Below, piece by piece: positions 26,880 through 35,834 of a stretch of DNA of 64,000 nucleotides (within the stretch, counting starts at the first letter, position 1; each line of letters opens with the position of its first letter). Position numbers and translations under genes: made by a program. Below the pieces are notes generated by a model that did no database searches, had not been told where the DNA came from, and saw only the letters and a program-made list of their open reading frames with translations. Origin of the DNA: an uncultured Prevotellaceae bacterium (lineage in GTDB: Bacteria; Bacteroidota; Bacteroidia; Bacteroidales; Bacteroidaceae); NCBI GenBank assembly GCA_902761905.1, contig CACWMK010000002.1, positions 146,996 to 210,995 on the forward strand, read 5' to 3'.

Positions 26880-28970
26880 TCAATTCTTAACTACTTTGTA
26901 GTTAGTTACAGGATTACCTTTCTCATCGAGGAAACGAACGCAGAAGTCGCTCATTCCTGGGCCATTGATGATGGCACCACGCAGGATGTTACGTCCCTTC
27001 TTCAGTGTGAGGCGTGGCGACATGGCATCGTCTTTTACCATACGGCGGTCGCCGCTGAGCAGCAGGGCTTCCTCGCCATTGAGCCACCACATTGAGGCTG
27101 AGTTAGAACCTACAGCCAGACGTACGTTCTCGATATCCTCGTCGCAGTCGATGATTGTCACTGCCCAGAAGAGTACGCCATAAACCTGCTGACCCCACTT
27201 CTCGGCAAAGCGGAACAGTTTCACGTTCATGTTCTCGCTGTCAAGAGCGTGCCATGTCAGAGTCTGGTTTACATTTACTATTTTTGGTTTAGCAGGCTCC
27301 TGCTGACCGAATCCACGACCAAATCCTGCGGGAACTTCCTCGCGCTGGAATGATACCTTAACCTTCTGACCGTTCTTTGGAACTATGGTCTGCTGACCCT
27401 TGAAGTACTGCATATTGAAGTGCTCGCGCAGATAGCTGTCGGTAAATACTGTATTACCACGGTTGGGCTTGTCGATAGGCTCAAGCAGCATCCATCGACG
27501 GATGAATCCATCGTTATCAGGTTTGGCTGTAGGAGTGGTAACAGCAGAGAAGTATTTAGGACGATTCTTGAATTGAACCCAGTCTACGCTTACGCTAGCG
27601 TCGCCCTCGCAGGTGATTACCAGATCGGTGACACCCTTTGGTGTGTACTCTAGCACGGCAGACTGTGTGAGCCATTGGTTGCTGAAGTCGCGACGGAACA
27701 TGGCTGGAGCACCAGCAGGTGTCTCTGGCTTAACCGCCATGTCAAATCTAGCGATGATCTTGCCTTTTGCCGATTTCTCGCGGATATAGAACTTTGTGTT
27801 GCCTGCAGCCTTGGCATTTACAATCAGATAACCGTCGGTGATGCAGCTGAAGTCAACGTCGTTGTACTTTATCCAACTACCCTTTACGGGGAGAGTGGCC
27901 TGATAGCTGCGGAATGTATTAACAGTATCTATGAGTGAGTATGTTACATCGTTGCTAGCTGCACTGTAACGGTCAATCTCAATCTTCTCAGTTGCCTGGT
28001 TGATACCTACGCCACGCAGAGTCTTCTTTACCTCTTGGATTGTGCCATCGGGATTGAAGTACAATCTGTCAATCTGTACAGAGCGACGTTTGTCATCCTT
28101 TGGTGAGAAGGCGTTCTGGTGATAGAACAGATACCACTGGCCCTTATAGTTGATAATGCTGTGGTGGTTAGTCCAGCAACCATTCTCGTGCTCAGCCATG
28201 ATTAGTCCTTTGTACTCGTAAGGACCCATTGGATTCTTACTCATTGCATATCCCAGTACCTCGGTGTTGTTTCTTACGTATGGGTAGGTGAGATAGTAGT
28301 TGCCATTGTACTCGAAAGCGAAAGGTCCTTCGGCCTGGCGGCTTGGCAGTCCCTTCAGACAGTTAACTCCTTTCATTTCAAACTCGCGCTCGCCCCACTT
28401 GACTTTTTCTGTCGGTGTGTCGTCGGCCAGTTCCTTCATGTTAGGCTTAAGTTTTGCACAACGTCCTGCACCCCAGAAGATGTAAGCGTTGCCATCCGAT
28501 GCCAGAAGCACGCATGGATCGATACCATTGATGCCCTTGATTGGCTCTGGTTCAGGGATAAATGGTCCCTCGGGATTGTCGGCTACAGCTACACCGACAC
28601 CGAATCCCATACCCGAAGCAGGATTTGATGGGAAATAGAAGTAATACTTACCATCCTTGTAAACACAGTCGGGTGCCCACATTGAATACGAGTTGGGTTT
28701 AACCCAGGGCACTTTGTTCTGAGTAACAATCACACCGTGGTCGGTCCAGTCGGTGAGATTCTCAGACGAGAACACATGGTAATCCTCCATGCAGAACCAA
28801 TCCTGACGCTGACCGGCAGGTGGCATGATGTCGTGCGATGGATAGAGGTACACCTTATTATTAAATACGCGAGCAGTCGGGTCGGCCGTAAACTGGTCGC
28901 GAATGATCGGATTCTGCGCCATCGATACCAGAGGCACAGACATGAGTAATGAAAGACAAATTTTCTTCAT
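26880..28970 (-). CDS. Secreted GH43 enzyme with CBM6-like and C-terminal beta-sandwich domains
   Basis: A 696-residue enzyme. Signal peptide about 1-18. GH43 propeller about 20-320: RDQFTADPTARV with catalytic base Asp30, IDPCVLLASDG, and RQAEGPFAFEYNGNYYLTYP with the probable acid Glu. A CBM6-like jelly roll covers about 335-475 (YSAASNDVTYS, GSWIKYNDVDF, VSVDWVQFKN). The last 200 residues form a further predicted beta-sandwich (SNSASMWWLNGEEALLLSGD) whose family I do not recognise. Together this fits a xylosidase/arabinofuranosidase acting on insoluble or branched xylan. It heads a two-gene minus-strand unit with a roughly 215-nt leader containing a strong hairpin. Confidence 0.9.
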   Translation of the reverse strand: MKKICLSLLMSVPLVSMAQNPIIRDQFTADPTARVFNNKVYLYPSHDIMPPAGQRQDWFCMEDYHVFSSENLTDWTDHGVIVTQNKVPWVKPNSYSMWAPDCVYKDGKYYFYFPSNPASGMGFGVGVAVADNPEGPFIPEPEPIKGINGIDPCVLLASDGNAYIFWGAGRCAKLKPNMKELADDTPTEKVKWGEREFEMKGVNCLKGLPSRQAEGPFAFEYNGNYYLTYPYVRNNTEVLGYAMSKNPMGPYEYKGLIMAEHENGCWTNHHSIINYKGQWYLFYHQNAFSPKDDKRRSVQIDRLYFNPDGTIQEVKKTLRGVGINQATEKIEIDRYSAASNDVTYSLIDTVNTFRSYQATLPVKGSWIKYNDVDFSCITDGYLIVNAKAAGNTKFYIREKSAKGKIIARFDMAVKPETPAGAPAMFRRDFSNQWLTQSAVLEYTPKGVTDLVITCEGDASVSVDWVQFKNRPKYFSAVTTPTAKPDNDGFIRRWMLLEPIDKPNRGNTVFTDSYLREHFNMQYFKGQQTIVPKNGQKVKVSFQREEVPAGFGRGFGQQEPAKPKIVNVNQTLTWHALDSENMNVKLFRFAEKWGQQVYGVLFWAVTIIDCDEDIENVRLAVGSNSASMWWLNGEEALLLSGDRRMVKDDAMSPRLTLKKGRNILRGAIINGPGMSDFCVRFLDEKGNPVTNYKVVKN

Positions 28971-29092
28971 TGGCTATTCTATTTATTTTTGTATATAGTG
29001 ATATTCTTTGTTGGGTTTCGCGATTTATGTCGTTTATTAGACATAATATAATTGATAAAGGTTTAATCAGTATTTGTTTTTTTTAAATGAAA

Positions 29093-29119
29093 GGTACCGC
29101 GTCATCCCGACGCGATACC
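29093..29119 (-). promoter_or_regulatory. Strong hairpin in the GH43 5' leader
   Basis: GGTACCGCGTC (29093-29103) and GACGCGATACC (29109-29119) form an 11-bp stem with one G-T/A-C wobble position and an ATCCC loop, 123 bp upstream of the GH43 ATG and inside the predicted transcript. On the minus strand it is followed by TTTCATTT, a poor T-run, so it may be an attenuator, a stability element or a weak terminator. Confidence 0.45.
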
Positions 29120-29193
29120 TCCGAAATACCAAAACAATGTGTCTAATACTAACTACTATAACTAACTTAAAATATAGTCGATGTGAATTTTTT

Positions 29194-29202
29194 GCAAATA
29201 TA
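29194..29202 (-). promoter_or_regulatory. -7 promoter box of the GH43 pair
   Basis: TATATTTGC on the minus strand matches TAnnTTTG. It is the only such box upstream of the GH43 genes on this strand, giving a leader of about 215 nt. No convincing -33 TTTG was seen at 19-21 bp. The rest of 28971-29430 shows only AT-rich sequence and the hairpin. Confidence 0.5.
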
Positions 29203-29430
29203 CAATTAAAATCCAATTAGTTGCTTTATTTCTTGTAACAAATACTTTCTAATTGTTATCAGACGTGTTAATTTTTGATAATTATGGTATAAAATGCCAC
29301 TTTTTGAATTTACACCTATTTAATATATATAATAGAATTGTCCGCTTTTTAAATATTTTCTTTTGGAGAGTGCTGCCCATTATTCTCTGCAATATGGACG
29401 AATGCTGCTATAAGCGAATTTCTTTACGGG

Positions 29431-29461
29431 GTGTTACTAATATTTTGTGATATGTAACATT
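29431..29461. promoter_or_regulatory. Two-armed operator-like site upstream of susC (copy A)
   Basis: GTGTTAC (29431-29437), 16 bp, then GTAACATT (29454-29461), forming an inverted repeat. The same arms with the same 16-bp spacing recur at 43362-43392 before the xus-like operon. It abuts a -33 TTTG at 29461-29464, the normal place for an activator. Confidence 0.55.
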
Positions 29462-29537
29462 TTGGGGATTATTGTCCAATAACAAACTTTGCGTTACATA
29501 TAACAAAGTAATTAAGTTAATTTTATAATATATTTGC
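29461..29537 (+). promoter_or_regulatory. Candidate promoters of the plus-strand susCD operon
   Basis: Two candidates. First, -33 TTTG (29461-29464), 19 bp, then an imperfect -7 AAACTTTGC (29484-29492) directly next to the operator-like site. Second, a perfect -7 TATATTTGC (29529-29537) with no clear -33. Either gives a leader of about 245-290 nt. Confidence 0.5.
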
Positions 29538-29783
29538 ACCCGAAAAAGTGGGCCCAAACCCCTTTGGCTTCGTGCTGAAACTATAAATTGATCAAATACA
29601 ATCAACAATAACATTATCTAACTAATTAAATTAATTATGTGGAATCCTAAGAGCCAAAAGAATTCATCTTAACGTCAGCCGAAGGCTTGCTAGGCAGGCT
29701 TGTAGGTTGCTGGGGGCTAATACTCCCGCCCTAAAACTAATTTGTATCAACAAACCAATTAATTCTTAGTTAATACTTAAAGT
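29538..29783 (+). other. Long structured 5' leader of susC with an 11-codon upstream ORF
   Basis: The leader holds a tiny ORF (ATG 29637 to TAA 29672, 11 codons) and then a GC-richer block (29673-29742) with short potential stems such as GCC-GAA-GGC and GGGGG-CTAATA-CTCCC close to the susC start. It matches no riboswitch that I recognise. It may carry post-transcriptional control. Confidence 0.4.
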
Positions 29784-32700
29784 ATGAATCGAAATTTTAG
29801 AAAGACAGCGCTGATGATGAGTGCCCTTGCCATGCTCGGTATTGGTTACTCGTCAAATGCCTATGCCGCAGGAGCTCCTCAGGAGATTCAGCAGGCAACA
29901 AAGAAGATTACAGGTACTGTAGTCGACTCACAGGGCCCCGTTATCGGAGCTAGCGTGGTTGAAAAAGGTAAGTCCGGCAACGGAGTGATTACCGATTTCG
30001 ACGGAAAGTTTACACTCACTGTATCGCCAGGTGCTACGATCGTTATTTCGTACATTGGCTATGAGACTCAGGAAGTCAAAGTTGGCAACCAGTCAAATCT
30101 TAACATTACTCTCAAAGAAGACAACGCTCAGCTCGATGAGGTTGTAGTTGTAGGTTACGGTGTCCAGAAGAAGAAGCTGGTTACCGGTGCTACTGTTCAG
30201 GTAAAGGGTGAGGAAATCGCTAAGCTGAACACAACAAACGCACTCGAGGCAATGCAGTCAAGCACTCCTGGTGTACAGATTACACAGAGTTCTTCACAGC
30301 CAGGTAAGGGATATAAGGTTTACATCCGTGGTATAGGTACCACAGGTAACTCTGCACCTCTTTATGTAATTGATGGTGTCGCTGGTGGTAGCCTTGATGA
30401 TATTAACCCAGCTGATATTGAGAGCATCGATATTCTGAAGGATGCGGCTTCTGCAGCTATCTATGGTGCTCGTGCTGCTAACGGTGTTATCCTGGTTACA
30501 ACCAAGCAGGGTAAGGCTGGTAAGATAGAGCTTAGCTATAATGGCGCTATGGGTTGGTCAAACGCATACAAGCGTCCACAGCTGCTTAATGCTCAACAGT
30601 TTATGACCATTATTGATGAGTACACTTTCAATACTTCTGGTCAGAAGTTGGATTGGGCTGGTTTCGTTCCACAGGACATTATTACTAAGGTAAACAGCGG
30701 TTGGACTGGCACTGACTGGTGGGGTGCATTCGAGAATAAGAATGCTGTACAGCAGAACCACTCTGTAACCCTGACTGGTGGTACTGATCGTTCTAAGTTC
30801 GCTATGTCTTACACCTATACTGGTAACGAGGGTATTATGGGTGCAGATCAGGCTTCTTTCTATAAGCGCCACACAATCCGTCTTAATAGTGATCACGTGC
30901 TCTTGAAGGCTAAGGATTTCGATGCAATCACCATTGGAGAAAACATCTCTATCGGCTATACAAAGAGTCACGACTTGGCTGAGGATGGTATGTATTGGAG
31001 CTATATCCATAGCTTGCTCCAGACCTCTCCATTAATGCCACAGTATGCTTATAATGGTGATAACTATTATTATCAGGGTTTTGATGGTAATGTAAAATAT
31101 GGTCAAGGTTGGAACTCTTCTTTGTTCAGCAACCCATGGGAGAACCTCTCTAAGGGTGGTTTTAACTCTTTGGCCGAGAGTCGCAGTATCAATACCAGCG
31201 CTACCGCTTTTGCTGTTATTCAGCCAATCAAAGGCCTGAGACTTCGTTCTCAGTTCAACTATAACTGGAATTCAGGTGCATATCGCAACTATGGTGAGCC
31301 AAAGTCTTCTGGTTATGGAAATGCTACTTCAGTTGTTTATACCAACAGCCAGAATGCTTGGTTGAGCACCAATTGGTCTATAGAGAATACTCTCACATAC
31401 GATCTTCCTATCATTTCTGGTCACAAGATCAGCGCAATGGTTGGTCAGACCTTCCAGAGCACCGCTTGGAGCTTTAATATCTCTGGATCCAATAAGGTAA
31501 CTTATGGCGATCAGCTCGCAACATTGAAGGGATGGGATTCTGCATGGCTGTCAAATTTCAAATTGGTCAATGTAACCGATATTACTCTGACTGGTAAACC
31601 AAATGATGAAGAGTATCTTGCTTCTTGGTTCGGTCGTCTGACTTGGGACTGGAACGAGACCTATATGGCTACTGTAACCATGCGTTATGATGGTTCAAGT
31701 ATCTTCACCGATGGTAAGCGTTGGGGCTTCTTCCCATCTGTATCTGCAGGTTGGGTAGTATCTAACGAAAAGTTCATGGAGAGCACCAAGAGCTGGCTCG
31801 ACTTCTTGAAGATCCGTGCATCTTGGGGTCAGAATGGTAACAAGGATATCTCTAAGTATCAGTATCTTGCAACAATCGCTCTGTCAGGCGAGTCTGGTGA
31901 CAGTGGTTATAAGTTCGGTTCTGATATGACAACATCTGTTGCTGGTACACCTAATACTGGTGCTTACGCAAATATCGTACCTAACCCTGACCTGACTTGG
32001 GAGACATCTGAGCAGCTTGACTTTGGTTTCGATGCTCGTTTCATCAACAACCGTTTGGGTGTAAACTTCGACTGGTATAAGAAGACTACTAAGGACTGGC
32101 TGATTGGTGGTCAGCAGGTTGCTGTTGACGGTACCAATCCTGCTGCTATCAATGGTGGTGACGTTCAGAATACAGGTATTGAGCTTGCTCTCTCTTGGAA
32201 CGACAGAATTGGCAAGGACTTTAGTTACAATGTTGGTGTAAACTTTGCTACCAATAAGAATAAGGTAACTCGTATTGCTAATGATAATCACTATATCAAT
32301 GGTCCTAGCGGTGTTCTCTCACAGGGTACAGAGTACATCTACCGTGCAGAGGAAGGCAAGCCTATCGGTTACTTCTATGGCATGTCATACAGCGGTATCT
32401 GGCAGAACCAGGAGCAGATTGAAGAAGCTCGTAAGGCAGGTAAGGCAGTACTTGACAGTGCTCAGCCTGGTGATATGATTTGGGATGACTGGAATGGTGA
32501 TGGCGTGATTACTTTTGCTGAAGGTGAAACTTGCGACCGTCATGAGATAGGTAATCCTAACCCAGACATTATGCTTGGTGTAAACCTCGGTCTGCAGTGG
32601 AAGGGATTTGACTTCGCTGTAAGCGGTGCAGGTGCATTCGGTATGCAGATTATGCGTTCTTATCGTTCGTTCAGTGATGCTCCTTATCAGAACTATGATA

Positions 32701-33056
32701 CTACAATCCTGAATCGCTGGTATGGTGAGGGCACTTCAAACACTCAGCCACGAATTACAAGTACTGGTAGTGAGAATACAAACTGGGTATCAACCCGTTA
32801 TATGGAAGATGCTGACTACTTTAAGATCAAGAATGTAACTCTTGGTTACGACTTCAAGAAGCTTTGGAAGTCTTGTCCATTGCAGCAGCTTCGCCTCTAT
32901 GTTCAGGCTCAGAACCTCTACACATTCACCAAGTATACTGGTCTCGATCCTGAGGTTGGTAACTCAGCTGGTGGTAATGGTTGGGCTTCTGGTGTTGACC
33001 TTGGTCTTTACCCACCATCTCGTACATATATGGTTGGTGCAAGTATTAAATTCTAA
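29784..33056 (+). CDS. susC-like: SusC/RagA-family TonB-dependent outer-membrane transporter
   Basis: A 1090-residue outer-membrane importer. Signal peptide about 1-28 (ending NAYA); regulatory carboxypeptidase-D-like domain about 40-115 (GTVVDSQGPVIGASV, VITDFDGKFTL); SusC signature LDEVVVVGYGVQKKK; plug motifs VYIRGIGTTGNSAPLYVID and AAIYGARAANGVILVTTKQG; barrel ending MVGASIKF. Codon use here is visibly richer in T-ending codons than in the minus-strand PUL, as are the genes that follow. It leads the plus-strand operon with susD 15 bp downstream. Confidence 0.96.
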   Translation: MNRNFRKTALMMSALAMLGIGYSSNAYAAGAPQEIQQATKKITGTVVDSQGPVIGASVVEKGKSGNGVITDFDGKFTLTVSPGATIVISYIGYETQEVKVGNQSNLNITLKEDNAQLDEVVVVGYGVQKKKLVTGATVQVKGEEIAKLNTTNALEAMQSSTPGVQITQSSSQPGKGYKVYIRGIGTTGNSAPLYVIDGVAGGSLDDINPADIESIDILKDAASAAIYGARAANGVILVTTKQGKAGKIELSYNGAMGWSNAYKRPQLLNAQQFMTIIDEYTFNTSGQKLDWAGFVPQDIITKVNSGWTGTDWWGAFENKNAVQQNHSVTLTGGTDRSKFAMSYTYTGNEGIMGADQASFYKRHTIRLNSDHVLLKAKDFDAITIGENISIGYTKSHDLAEDGMYWSYIHSLLQTSPLMPQYAYNGDNYYYQGFDGNVKYGQGWNSSLFSNPWENLSKGGFNSLAESRSINTSATAFAVIQPIKGLRLRSQFNYNWNSGAYRNYGEPKSSGYGNATSVVYTNSQNAWLSTNWSIENTLTYDLPIISGHKISAMVGQTFQSTAWSFNISGSNKVTYGDQLATLKGWDSAWLSNFKLVNVTDITLTGKPNDEEYLASWFGRLTWDWNETYMATVTMRYDGSSIFTDGKRWGFFPSVSAGWVVSNEKFMESTKSWLDFLKIRASWGQNGNKDISKYQYLATIALSGESGDSGYKFGSDMTTSVAGTPNTGAYANIVPNPDLTWETSEQLDFGFDARFINNRLGVNFDWYKKTTKDWLIGGQQVAVDGTNPAAINGGDVQNTGIELALSWNDRIGKDFSYNVGVNFATNKNKVTRIANDNHYINGPSGVLSQGTEYIYRAEEGKPIGYFYGMSYSGIWQNQEQIEEARKAGKAVLDSAQPGDMIWDDWNGDGVITFAEGETCDRHEIGNPNPDIMLGVNLGLQWKGFDFAVSGAGAFGMQIMRSYRSFSDAPYQNYDTTILNRWYGEGTSNTQPRITSTGSENTNWVSTRYMEDADYFKIKNVTLGYDFKKLWKSCPLQQLRLYVQAQNLYTFTKYTGLDPEVGNSAGGNGWASGVDLGLYPPSRTYMVGASIKF

Positions 33057-33071
33057 TTCGGTATAAAAGTT

Positions 33072-34967
33072 ATGAAGAAATATATTTTATCAGCAGCAGC
33101 TGTTTTGTCAGTAACTGCGTTTACATCTTGTAACGATATGTTGGACACAGATCCACGTGTTACAGAGTTGACTGCGGCCACGTTCCCCGGCAAGCCTGCA
33201 GATGTGGAGGCTTTGAATGCAGCTACCTATAGTATTATGAATACACTGGGTGGTGGTGACCAGAGCGGTATATTGAATAATCCATTCTATTGGTGGTCAC
33301 TTATGTCTGACGACTGCTACGGAAGTGGTGGTTTGCAGGACAATGTGGCTAAATCGCTCCATCATTTTACAACAGCGAGTGCTAACCAGTATGAGCAGGA
33401 TTTTATCCTTCTTTATGGTGGTATTTCGCGTGCTAACAACCAGATCGAGACCATTGACAATGTTGATTGGACCGGTAATACTGTTCAGCGCAATCAGTTG
33501 CTTGGTGAGGGCTACTTCATGCGTGGTCTCTATTACATGTGGCTGACTCAGTTGTATGGTGATGTTCCATTGATTACTGCAACCACTATTACAGATGAGA
33601 TGAAGCAGCAGGTAAGTGCAGAGACTGATGTCTTCCCTCAAATTCTTTCAGACTTTGTTTCTGCCAAGAATCTCATGAAGGCTGAAAGAGCAAATGGTTC
33701 TGGTCATGCTGACAAGTATGCTGCAGAGGCTTATATCGCTCGCGCTTATATGTTCTGGGCAGGTTTCTATAAGAAGGCTGGTGAACTAGCAAATGGTTCT
33801 GCTCCTGCTATCGAACTCGTAGAGCAGGAAGGTTGTCCTGCTGGTTCTCTTTCTCAGGCAGATGTTATTGCAGGTCTGAAGGATATCGTTGCCAATGGCG
33901 GATACAAACTTTGCGAGGACTTCCGTTCACTATGGCAGTACTCTAACAGCCTTCTTTGGGATGAGGCACATGATGGTAAAGGTCATGCATACGAGTTCAT
34001 TGCAGACATGAAGCGTGAGAACTGCTTCGACCAGCCTGGTATGGGTAATGGAAACACTGAGGAAATCTTCCAGATTCAGTTTATGAATGCTTCAAAGTGG
34101 GCTATCGGTGGTACTTATAACAACCCACGTATGTATTCTAACTATCTGTCTTGTTTCTGGGGTCTTCGTAATGGTGCTACCAACGACAATGGTAAGCGCG
34201 ACAAGACTTATCCATTCAATCAGGGCTGGGGTCAGGGTACTCCTTCTGTCAATCTTTGGCAGGACTGGACTGCAGCAGAGACTGCCGGCAATTATAGTGA
34301 TATCCGTAAACTCGGTACGCTGATTGACCTCGAACATGAGCTTGCATCTTATACCTATGAGAAGGATGATTGTGAGGAGTCTGGCTATGGAGTCAAGAAG
34401 TATGCAGATGTAAACCTTGACGCTTGTGCTGCCGACAACGATTCTTGGTGGTCAATGTGTCCTGGTTATTCATCTAGTTCGCTTGACAACAAACAGCAGG
34501 GTGACCACTTCGAGGATTTTTATCTGATGCGTTATGCTGATGTTTTGCTGATGCTGACCGAGCTTACTGGTGATGCTCAGTACATGAATCAGGTTCAGAA
34601 GCGTGCAGGAGTGCCTCAGACTCCATATTCGTTGAAGGCTGTTCAGGACGAGCGTCGTTGGGAATTTGCATTAGAGGGTCTGCGTTTTAACGATTTGCGT
34701 CGTTGGTCAGGTATAGATTCTGGTGAAACCTCAATTGCAGCAAAGGCTCTTCAGGCTCAGAATGGAAAATCTATTACCGTCAAGGGTAAAAAGGGTTCGA
34801 ACATGGCTCATATGACATGTTCTTGGACTAAGCGTTACGCTGCTACCAACGGATTCTTGCCTAAACCTCAGGCTCAGATTACTCTTATGAATGGTAAGCT
34901 GAAGCAGAATCCTGGTTGGGGTGAGGAAACACCTGCTGCAGAGTATACATATAAAGTTCTGTATTAA
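33072..34967 (+). CDS. susD-like: SusD/RagB-family surface glycan-binding lipoprotein
   Basis: A 631-residue SusD homologue, longer than the usual 520-600. Lipobox AFTSC near residue 20. Family features: helical N-terminal region (GISRANNQIETID, GEGYFMRGLYYMWLTQLYGDVP), YIARAYMFWAGFY, then the C-terminal LMRYADVLLMLTEL, VQDERRWEFALEGLRFNDLRRW and a closing KLKQNPGW. It is the binding partner of the upstream SusC, 15 bp away. Confidence 0.95.
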   Translation: MKKYILSAAAVLSVTAFTSCNDMLDTDPRVTELTAATFPGKPADVEALNAATYSIMNTLGGGDQSGILNNPFYWWSLMSDDCYGSGGLQDNVAKSLHHFTTASANQYEQDFILLYGGISRANNQIETIDNVDWTGNTVQRNQLLGEGYFMRGLYYMWLTQLYGDVPLITATTITDEMKQQVSAETDVFPQILSDFVSAKNLMKAERANGSGHADKYAAEAYIARAYMFWAGFYKKAGELANGSAPAIELVEQEGCPAGSLSQADVIAGLKDIVANGGYKLCEDFRSLWQYSNSLLWDEAHDGKGHAYEFIADMKRENCFDQPGMGNGNTEEIFQIQFMNASKWAIGGTYNNPRMYSNYLSCFWGLRNGATNDNGKRDKTYPFNQGWGQGTPSVNLWQDWTAAETAGNYSDIRKLGTLIDLEHELASYTYEKDDCEESGYGVKKYADVNLDACAADNDSWWSMCPGYSSSSLDNKQQGDHFEDFYLMRYADVLLMLTELTGDAQYMNQVQKRAGVPQTPYSLKAVQDERRWEFALEGLRFNDLRRWSGIDSGETSIAAKALQAQNGKSITVKGKKGSNMAHMTCSWTKRYAATNGFLPKPQAQITLMNGKLKQNPGWGEETPAAEYTYKVLY

Positions 34968-34986
34968 TATTTAATAAGTAATCGAT

Positions 34987-35796
34987 ATGAAAAAGATATT
35001 TTTGATGTTATTCGCTATATGCGCCTTTGCTGCTTGTGATCCTGTTCATGAGGATGTCGGCAATGGCGGTCACATCACTGTTGACCAGCTCAAGGCGATG
35101 TCCACTGTCACTGTTGACAAGACATCTGATGGCAGCAAGTTTGGTAATGTTGTTACATGTACGACATCTGCCCCTGTCAATGCTAAGTGGGATATCGGTG
35201 GAAAAGAATTCGTCGGTAACTATGCATGGAAGAAGATGAAAGTTAATTTTAATATGAATGGTTCGGATATTGTGTATGTTGAGACTCCTTATACAGTTGT
35301 TCTCACCGCAATTTGTCCAGACGGAACAAAGCTTACAGCAGAATTCCCCATTAAGTGTGAAACAATTACAGATCCACTGGTGAAGTACTATATCTATGGT
35401 GATCCTAATAGATCTGAAGCTGATAAAGAAGAGGATCCTCAGCTGCCATTCAAACCAGGTGCTTGGGATGCTGCAGCTATGCGTTTCAGCTCTACCGAGG
35501 GTGCGCATCTGCCAACTATTCCTGACGAGGTTTACGATGGTCTGAAGACTCTTATCTTTGATGTATCAGATGTTACTCCTGATTTTGATTTGAAGGTTAT
35601 GAATGGCTGGTGGAGCAACACATATTACGATCATGTTAAGTGGGTGGATGGTTTGAATGAACTTCAGATTACCCCGACAATGGCAAGAGAGTGTGCAAAG
35701 AAGTATGTGAATGAGGACCCCGCCGGTGGTAAAGATCTTGACCTCATGCTGTATAGCGGTTCTATGACGCTTAAAGCAGTTTACTATGAGGAGTAA
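34987..35796 (+). CDS. PUL lipoprotein of unknown family (SusE-position)
   Basis: A 269-residue lipoprotein (lipobox FAAC, Cys near 18). About residues 30-130 look like an Ig-like or PKD-type beta domain (GKEFVGNYAWKKMKVNF, TPYTVVLTAICPDGTKLTAEF). The C-terminal half (about 140-265) is predicted to be a second beta domain rich in Asp and Trp. No catalytic motif is visible. Its place 19 bp after susD suggests a surface glycan-binding protein of the SusE/SGBP class, but sequence alone does not prove this. Confidence 0.75.
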   Translation: MKKIFLMLFAICAFAACDPVHEDVGNGGHITVDQLKAMSTVTVDKTSDGSKFGNVVTCTTSAPVNAKWDIGGKEFVGNYAWKKMKVNFNMNGSDIVYVETPYTVVLTAICPDGTKLTAEFPIKCETITDPLVKYYIYGDPNRSEADKEEDPQLPFKPGAWDAAAMRFSSTEGAHLPTIPDEVYDGLKTLIFDVSDVTPDFDLKVMNGWWSNTYYDHVKWVDGLNELQITPTMARECAKKYVNEDPAGGKDLDLMLYSGSMTLKAVYYEE

Positions 35797-35834
35797 TAAG
35801 TTCTTATATGTATAATATTTAAACAACTCTTATA

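Noticed and set aside
29538-29783. Known riboswitch in the susC leader
   Set aside because: I could not find the conserved boxes of cobalamin, TPP, FMN, SAM or similar classes; it is left as an unassigned structured leader.
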